Positions 51,735 through 56,451 of a stretch of DNA of 56,451 bases are shown piece after piece. Position numbers and translations under genes: made by a program. The notes below the pieces were generated by a model. The model did no database searches and was not told the origin of the DNA. It was given only the letters and a program-made list of their open reading frames with translations. The stretch is from the NCBI GenBank assembly GCA_016872175.1, contig VHBA01000010.1, positions 1-56,451 of the forward strand, in the 5' to 3' direction. Each line of letters begins with the position of its first letter. The first letter of the stretch is position 1. This DNA comes from Sphingomonadales bacterium. Lineage in GTDB: Bacteria; Bacteroidota; Bacteroidia; NS11-12g; UBA955.

Positions 51735-51753
51735 CCGAATTTTCCGGTTTTCC

Positions 51754-51784
51754 TTTGAAATATCAAGTATTTCTCCTATTTTTG
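51754..51784 (+). promoter_or_regulatory. rpsF promoter: TTTG-N19-TATTTTTG
   Basis: TTTG 51754-51757, TATTTTTG 51777-51784, ATG 51810. Confidence 0.75.
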
Positions 51785-51809
51785 CACCCCCTAAAAAAGC
51801 ACTTTTACA

Positions 51810-52187
51810 ATGAACCACAATCAGTATGAAACCGTGATCATTTTAACACCCGTGCTCTCTGAACAACAGATGAAAGATGCTGTTAAAGGCTACAGAGAGC
51901 TGATCACAGGTAACGGTGGGGAGATGGTCCTCGAAGAAAACTGGGGCCTGACCAAATTAGCCTATCCCATCGACAAAAAAGGCACGGGATTTTATCATTT
52001 GTTTGAATTCAAAGCAAACCCTGAGTTCATCAAAACCTTCGAACTGGCTTTCCGCCGTGACGAACGCATCATGCGTTACCTCACCATCAAGCTGGATAAG
52101 TGGGGTGTTGATTACAACGACAGGAAGCGCAAAGGTGAATTCAACCAGCCAAGAACAACAGCCGTTGCAGAGGAGGCCGCATCATGA
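51810..52187 (+). CDS. rpsF: 30S ribosomal protein bS6
   Basis: [54 protein letters not shown]; followed by rpsR and rplI. Confidence 0.96.
   Translation: MNHNQYETVIILTPVLSEQQMKDAVKGYRELITGNGGEMVLEENWGLTKLAYPIDKKGTGFYHLFEFKANPEFIKTFELAFRRDERIMRYLTIKLDKWGVDYNDRKRKGEFNQPRTTAVAEEAAS
52169..52176 (+). promoter_or_regulatory. Strong SD sequence AGAGGAGG before rpsR (7 nt spacing)
   Basis: gcAGAGGAGGccgcatcATG; could form 8 consecutive pairs (one G.U) with the 16S tail CCUCCUUU. Confidence 0.75.
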
Positions 52188-52447
52188 GCAAAGAAGTAAA
52201 CTTTATCTTCAACCAGACGCCCCAGGTGTTGCAGAAGAAAAAATACTGCCGCTTTAAGAAGCACGGTATCCGTCACATCGACTACAAAGACAAAGACTTT
52301 CTGCTGAAGTTTGTGAACGACCAGGGAAAAATTCTACCCCGCCGTATCACCGGTACTTCACTCAAGTTTCAACGTAAAATTTCGGTGGCTATCAAGCGCG
52401 CAAGACACTTGTCTCTGCTGCCTTTCGTAGCTGACGGTTTAAAATAA
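52184..52447 (+). CDS. rpsR: 30S ribosomal protein bS18
   Basis: [65 protein letters not shown]. Confidence 0.97.
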   Translation: MSKEVNFIFNQTPQVLQKKKYCRFKKHGIRHIDYKDKDFLLKFVNDQGKILPRRITGTSLKFQRKISVAIKRARHLSLLPFVADGLK

Positions 52448-52448
52448 G

Positions 52449-52455
52449 AAGGAGG
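52449..52455 (+). promoter_or_regulatory. Strong SD sequence AAGGAGG before rplI (8 nt spacing)
   Basis: taagAAGGAGGaccaaatcATG. Confidence 0.75.
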
Positions 52456-52463
52456 ACCAAATC

Positions 52464-52904
52464 ATGAAAATCATCCTGACACAAGACGTTAAAAACCTGG
52501 GCCACAAAGACGATCTGGTAGTGGTAAAAGACGGATACGGACGCAACTACCTTATCCCCAAAGGTATGGCCAAACTGGCTACCGATGGTGCGATGAAGAT
52601 GTTGGCCGAAGATACCCGCCAGCGTGCGTTTAAAGTTGAAAAACTCCGCAAAGATGCTGAGCAGATTTCTGCCAAGCTGAATGGCGCCTCTGTTACCGTG
52701 AAGACCAAAGCCGGTGCTTCCGGTAAGATTTTCGGTTCGGTAACAGGCCTGCAGATTGCCAACGCGCTGAAGGAACAGGGCTACGATGTGGATCGCCGTA
52801 AAATTGCGGTTGATGACATCAAAAACCTGGGCACCTACACCGCCGATATCAACCTGATTAAAGACATCACTGCCTCGATTACCGTGGAAGTGGTAGCGGA
52901 ATAA
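52464..52904 (+). CDS. rplI: 50S ribosomal protein bL9
   Basis: MKIILTQDVKNLGHKDDLVVVKDGYGRNYLIPKGMAKLAT. Confidence 0.97.
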   Translation: MKIILTQDVKNLGHKDDLVVVKDGYGRNYLIPKGMAKLATDGAMKMLAEDTRQRAFKVEKLRKDAEQISAKLNGASVTVKTKAGASGKIFGSVTGLQIANALKEQGYDVDRRKIAVDDIKNLGTYTADINLIKDITASITVEVVAE

Positions 52905-52920
52905 TTTCCTGAATCATTAC

Positions 52921-52951
52921 AAAAAAACCGCCTGAAAGGGCGGTTTTTTTT
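52921..52951 (+). terminator. Intrinsic terminator after rplI
   Basis: AAAACCGCC-TGAAAG-GGCGGTTTTTTTT. Confidence 0.9.
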
Positions 52952-52954
52952 GTG

Positions 52955-52983
52955 TTGTTTAAGGTTTATAAGCCCTATTTTTG
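52955..52983 (+). promoter_or_regulatory. Promoter TTG-N18-TATTTTTG, directly after the rplI terminator
   Basis: TTG 52955-52957, TATTTTTG 52976-52983, ATG 52991. Confidence 0.65.
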
Positions 52984-52990
52984 CACCTTA

Positions 52991-55345
52991 ATGTGGGATC
53001 GCATAGCAACCTATATTCTTAAAAACCGCAATTTTTTTGTGGTGCTCATCCTGGCGTTTGCCGGTGCCGCAGGCTGGTTTGCCACCAAGGCCGAAATGGC
53101 CTACGACATGCAAAAGCTTGTGCCTGCCGATGACCCTGAGTACAAGGCCTACATGGCTTTCAAGAAAACCTTCGGGGAAGATGGCAACAAGGTAGTCATA
53201 GGGTTCAAAAACAAAGACATTTTTTCCCTGCCGTTCTACCAGGAATATTACAAGCTTTGCGACGATATCCAAAAACAACCCGGTGTTATCGATCTGCTTT
53301 CACCTGCCAGGGTGTTTAACCTGGTGATAGACACCACTACAGATATGTATGCGGTAAAGCCATTGCTCAGCCGCATGCCGCAAACACAGCAGGAACTGGA
53401 CAGTGTGGCCGCTGCATTTAAATCCCTCAAATTTTACGAAGGACTGCTGTATAACGATACTGCCAAGGTAGCGCTGATGGTAATTTCCCTTAATGACAGC
53501 ACCCTTAACAGCAAAGGCCGTATTACCCTTATCCAGAATATAGAAAAGCGCTGTGAGGCTTTTGGGGCAAAACACGGCATTGAAATGCACTACAGCGGTT
53601 TGCCCTTTATCCGTACCGAGTTTGCCACCAAGGTGAAAAGTGAAATCGTGCTGTTTACCATCATCGCATTTGCTATAACGGCGCTGCTTATTCTGGGTTT
53701 CTTCCGGAGTATCAGCACACTGGCCATTTCCCTGTTCTTTATTGCCATTGGTGTGGTAACCATGCTGTCTGTGACAGGCCTGCTGGGGTATAAACTCACC
53801 ATGCTCACCGGAACCCTGCCGCCATTGCTGGTGGTGATTGGCGTACAGAACACTATTTACCTCATCAACAAATACCACGAGGAATACCGCAGGCATGGCA
53901 ACAAGGCCAGGGCGCTCACCCGCATTATCTCACGTATTGGTGTAGCCACTTTTCTCATCAATTTCACAACTGCAGTAGGCTTTGGTACATTCTATTTCAC
54001 CAAAACCATGATGCTGGAGCAGTTTGGTGTGGTGGCGTTTATTACCATCAACATCATTTTCTTTATTAACATCATCGGTATTCCGGTGCTGTATAGCTAC
54101 TTGCCTGCACCTACCGAAAAACAAACCGCCCACCTTGATAACAAGACTGTAAATACGTTTTTGAATTGGGTGCGCTTCAATGCATTCAATAAAAAACGTA
54201 CCATTTATTTCTGGAGCATTGCCTTCACTGTACTTAGCAGTATTTATATCATACGCCTGCGGCCACTGGCATTTATTCTGGACGATGTTCCCAAATCCAG
54301 CAAGGTGTACAAGGACCTGGTGTTTTTCCAGCAGAATTTCCGCGGTGTTATGCCATTCGAAATTCTGATAACCTGTCACGATGAGGGCGGAGCCAATTCA
54401 GCAGAAGTGCTAAACAAGGCAAACAGCCTGCAAAAATCACTGCGTCGTTACGAAGAATTCAGTAAGCCCATGAGCCTGGTAGAAATGGTGAGTTTTGCCA
54501 ACCAGGCATACAAAGGAGGTGATGTGCGGCAATACCGGGTCCCAAAAGCTACGGATTTGGGCGAAATATCTACCCGAATGCCTGCAACGACAGAAGGCAA
54601 AAAAAGCATTGTAAACGGCATGGTTGATACCAGTATGACCCGTCTTCGCATCAGTTATCAAATGGCGGATGTAGGATCTATCCGTATGGACAGTATTACC
54701 ACACAGGTAAAAAATATTGCCGGTAAAATCTTTCCTGAAGAACAGTATGAAGTGAAAATCACTGGCACGTCGGCCATCTTTTTGCAGGGAAACCGCTATT
54801 TATACGATAGCCTTATCAGCAGTACACTGTGGAGTTTGCTCATTATTAGCCTTACCATGGGGTTGTTGTTCCCCAGCATTAAAATGATTATCATTTCGGT
54901 GATACCGAATGTGCTGCCTCTGGTTGTTACAGCAGGTTTGATGGGTTATTTGAATATTCCATTGAAACCCAGCACAATCCTGGTGTTTAGTATCGCCTTC
55001 GGTATAACGATAGATGCCACCACACACTTTATGAGTACATTCCGGCGAGAGTTGCTGCACACCAAAAAAACATTGCGCGAAGCCCTCAGCCACACCATTA
55101 TGGAAGTGGGCCTAAGCATGATATATACCATGGTTGCGCTGTTTGCCGGCTACATGATTTTCATGTTCAGCCGGTTTGAAGGTACGCAGGCCCTTGGCTG
55201 GCTTACCGCAGTTACGCTACTTTCCGGGCTGGTAGCCAACCTGTTTTTGCTGCCTGCATTGATTCTCACCTTTGAAAAAGGCCTCAATCCCAAAGAGGAA
55301 CTGAAGGAAACGGTTATTGAGCTTCCAGACGAAACGGAAGATTAA
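52991..55345 (+). CDS. MMPL/RND superfamily exporter (ORF track start 52952 TTG)
   Basis: Two TM-cluster halves; FGEDGNKVVIGF, TGTLPPLLVVIGVQNTIYLINKYHEEYRRHGNKARAL, TILVFSIAFGITIDATTHFMSTFRRE. Confidence 0.9.
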   Translation: MWDRIATYILKNRNFFVVLILAFAGAAGWFATKAEMAYDMQKLVPADDPEYKAYMAFKKTFGEDGNKVVIGFKNKDIFSLPFYQEYYKLCDDIQKQPGVIDLLSPARVFNLVIDTTTDMYAVKPLLSRMPQTQQELDSVAAAFKSLKFYEGLLYNDTAKVALMVISLNDSTLNSKGRITLIQNIEKRCEAFGAKHGIEMHYSGLPFIRTEFATKVKSEIVLFTIIAFAITALLILGFFRSISTLAISLFFIAIGVVTMLSVTGLLGYKLTMLTGTLPPLLVVIGVQNTIYLINKYHEEYRRHGNKARALTRIISRIGVATFLINFTTAVGFGTFYFTKTMMLEQFGVVAFITINIIFFINIIGIPVLYSYLPAPTEKQTAHLDNKTVNTFLNWVRFNAFNKKRTIYFWSIAFTVLSSIYIIRLRPLAFILDDVPKSSKVYKDLVFFQQNFRGVMPFEILITCHDEGGANSAEVLNKANSLQKSLRRYEEFSKPMSLVEMVSFANQAYKGGDVRQYRVPKATDLGEISTRMPATTEGKKSIVNGMVDTSMTRLRISYQMADVGSIRMDSITTQVKNIAGKIFPEEQYEVKITGTSAIFLQGNRYLYDSLISSTLWSLLIISLTMGLLFPSIKMIIISVIPNVLPLVVTAGLMGYLNIPLKPSTILVFSIAFGITIDATTHFMSTFRRELLHTKKTLREALSHTIMEVGLSMIYTMVALFAGYMIFMFSRFEGTQALGWLTAVTLLSGLVANLFLLPALILTFEKGLNPKEELKETVIELPDETED

Positions 55346-56331
55346 TTTCCTGATACCAGCAGGTTGCAACCCCGCACTTCGCTTTGGTCGTGGCGCCCCA
55401 GCACCTCGAAACTGCCATCATCATGCAGTTTGCCCAAATCCTGGGTGGCAATAAAACTGCAGCTTTGCACATTGGCGAGATCAACTAAACAAATGAGCCC
55501 TGTTTTGCCCGGCGGCAGCCAGTTTCCGGGGTCGCTGATGTCGCGAATCATGATTTTCATCCATGGCGGACAAACAAAGCGGCCGTCTCCTTTGCTGTAT
55601 GCCTGGCTCATGAGTTCGGTCATGCCATATTCACTGTGTATTTCGGTTACGCCAAATCTTGTGCACCAGTGCTCATGCAATTCGGTGCGTGTAAGTTCAA
55701 GACCACGTCCTTTCATGCCGCCTGTTTCCATGATGAGGGTATGTCTCAAAGGCGGCCCATTATACATTTCTGCCAGCTCCTTCAAAGCAAAAGTAACACC
55801 CAACAAAATACCCGGAGTGCCATTTATTTCATTGATTTCAAGCTGTTCTATTAGTTTTGGATAATCGTATAAATAAAAATCACTACCTGGCAGGCCGTTT
55901 TTAACAAAATCATCAGCCATGTAAACCAAACTGCTGTTTTTACGTTCCAGATATCCGGGCAAAAGGCAAAGCCATGTGTAATCTGAAGCCGAACCATAAT
56001 GAATGTCAAAGCATTTGCGAAAATTGCAAACATAAAACTCCGTATTTTGCAAAAAATGCTTCGAAGTGCCTGACTGACCTGTGCCGCTGCTTTCAAATAC
56101 ATTGGTTTCCGGTTCATCAAAGCAGGTTATCCGGTATTGTTTAAAGAAATCAATGGGTAAAAAGGGAATGTCTGTTATTGTTATGGGTTGTTTTTCGCCA
56201 TTTGCATCAAGCCATTTGGCAAAAATGAGGTTATACTGACGCTGGTAATGGAAAATTTCTAACGCCAAAGTATTAAATTTGACATCGTCTGTGTCCCAAA
56301 CCCTACTAAAAATATCCATCATCCTTACCAT
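55342..56331 (-). CDS. LuxE/PaaK-like acyl-protein synthetase/acyltransferase (ORF track start 56358; 56322 or 56319 also possible)
   Basis: ESSGTGQSGTSKHFLQN, METGGMKGRGLELTRTELHEHWCTRFGVTEIHSEYGMTELMSQAYSKG. The TTG at 56358 lies inside a minus-strand TATTTTTG, so a downstream ATG is more likely. Confidence 0.85.
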   Translation of the reverse strand: MVRMMDIFSRVWDTDDVKFNTLALEIFHYQRQYNLIFAKWLDANGEKQPITITDIPFLPIDFFKQYRITCFDEPETNVFESSGTGQSGTSKHFLQNTEFYVCNFRKCFDIHYGSASDYTWLCLLPGYLERKNSSLVYMADDFVKNGLPGSDFYLYDYPKLIEQLEINEINGTPGILLGVTFALKELAEMYNGPPLRHTLIMETGGMKGRGLELTRTELHEHWCTRFGVTEIHSEYGMTELMSQAYSKGDGRFVCPPWMKIMIRDISDPGNWLPPGKTGLICLVDLANVQSCSFIATQDLGKLHDDGSFEVLGRHDQSEVRGCNLLVSGN

Positions 56332-56451
56332 TGTGCTGTTTGCCTGCCGGCCCGACAAAAATAAGTTCTCTGAGGTACCTTTCCTGCAAATTAAGGGAGC
56401 ATATATTTACAATAATGGTTTCGACAAGGATAGTTTTATAGCGCTCGTTAT
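56291..56451 (+). CDS. Putative lipoprotein, 3' end truncated by the window (GTG start), divergent from and overlapping the LuxE-like gene
   Basis: MSQTLLKISIILTIVLFACRPDKNKFSEVPFLQIKGAYIYNNGFDKDSFIALV..., lipobox LFAC, open to window end; TAAATTTG (56274-56281) 9 nt upstream. Confidence 0.6.
   Translation, partial: MSQTLLKISIILTIVLFACRPDKNKFSEVPFLQIKGAYIYNNGFDKDSFIALV

Noticed and set aside
1-56451. CRISPR arrays, insertion sequences, prophage, restriction or toxin-antitoxin systems
   Set aside because: No regularly spaced repeats, transposase/integrase motifs or defence-gene signatures seen, apart from the single Uma2-type protein.

Overview
This 56.4 kb window reads as Bacteroidota chromosomal core sequence. 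I see no prophage, transposase, CRISPR array, tRNA or rRNA. Recognisable content: a T9SS type-B cargo protein, the primary sigma factor, feoAB, aroE, ahcY, parE and parC, chrA, fused isobutyryl-CoA mutase icmF, a PIF1-like helicase with gluQ, hutU, a sigma-54 activator/lptE/secG block, a PorE-like OmpA protein, gldD-gldE-ssb-mutY, HU, rng, metG, rpmH-rnpA-yidD, rpsF-rpsR-rplI and an MMPL/RND exporter. The observations I rate highest: (1) between gluQ and hutU, a ~95 bp scar that looks like both ends of a tex gene joined out of frame; (2) near-perfect Shine-Dalgarno (SD) sequences before rpsR and rplI, when almost no other start in the window has one, although bS18 is part of the pocket that hides the anti-SD in Bacteroidota; (3) an intrinsic-terminator-like hairpin plus T-run inside the 5' coding part of rnpA; (4) a TAnnTTTG promoter element 3-9 nt upstream of many start codons, predicting leaderless or near-leaderless mRNAs and correcting several ORF starts; (5) a decayed lipoprotein gene after hutU, explained by loss of one 5-bp repeat; (6) divergent genes whose 5' ends overlap. 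All calls come from reading the sequence; no database search was run.
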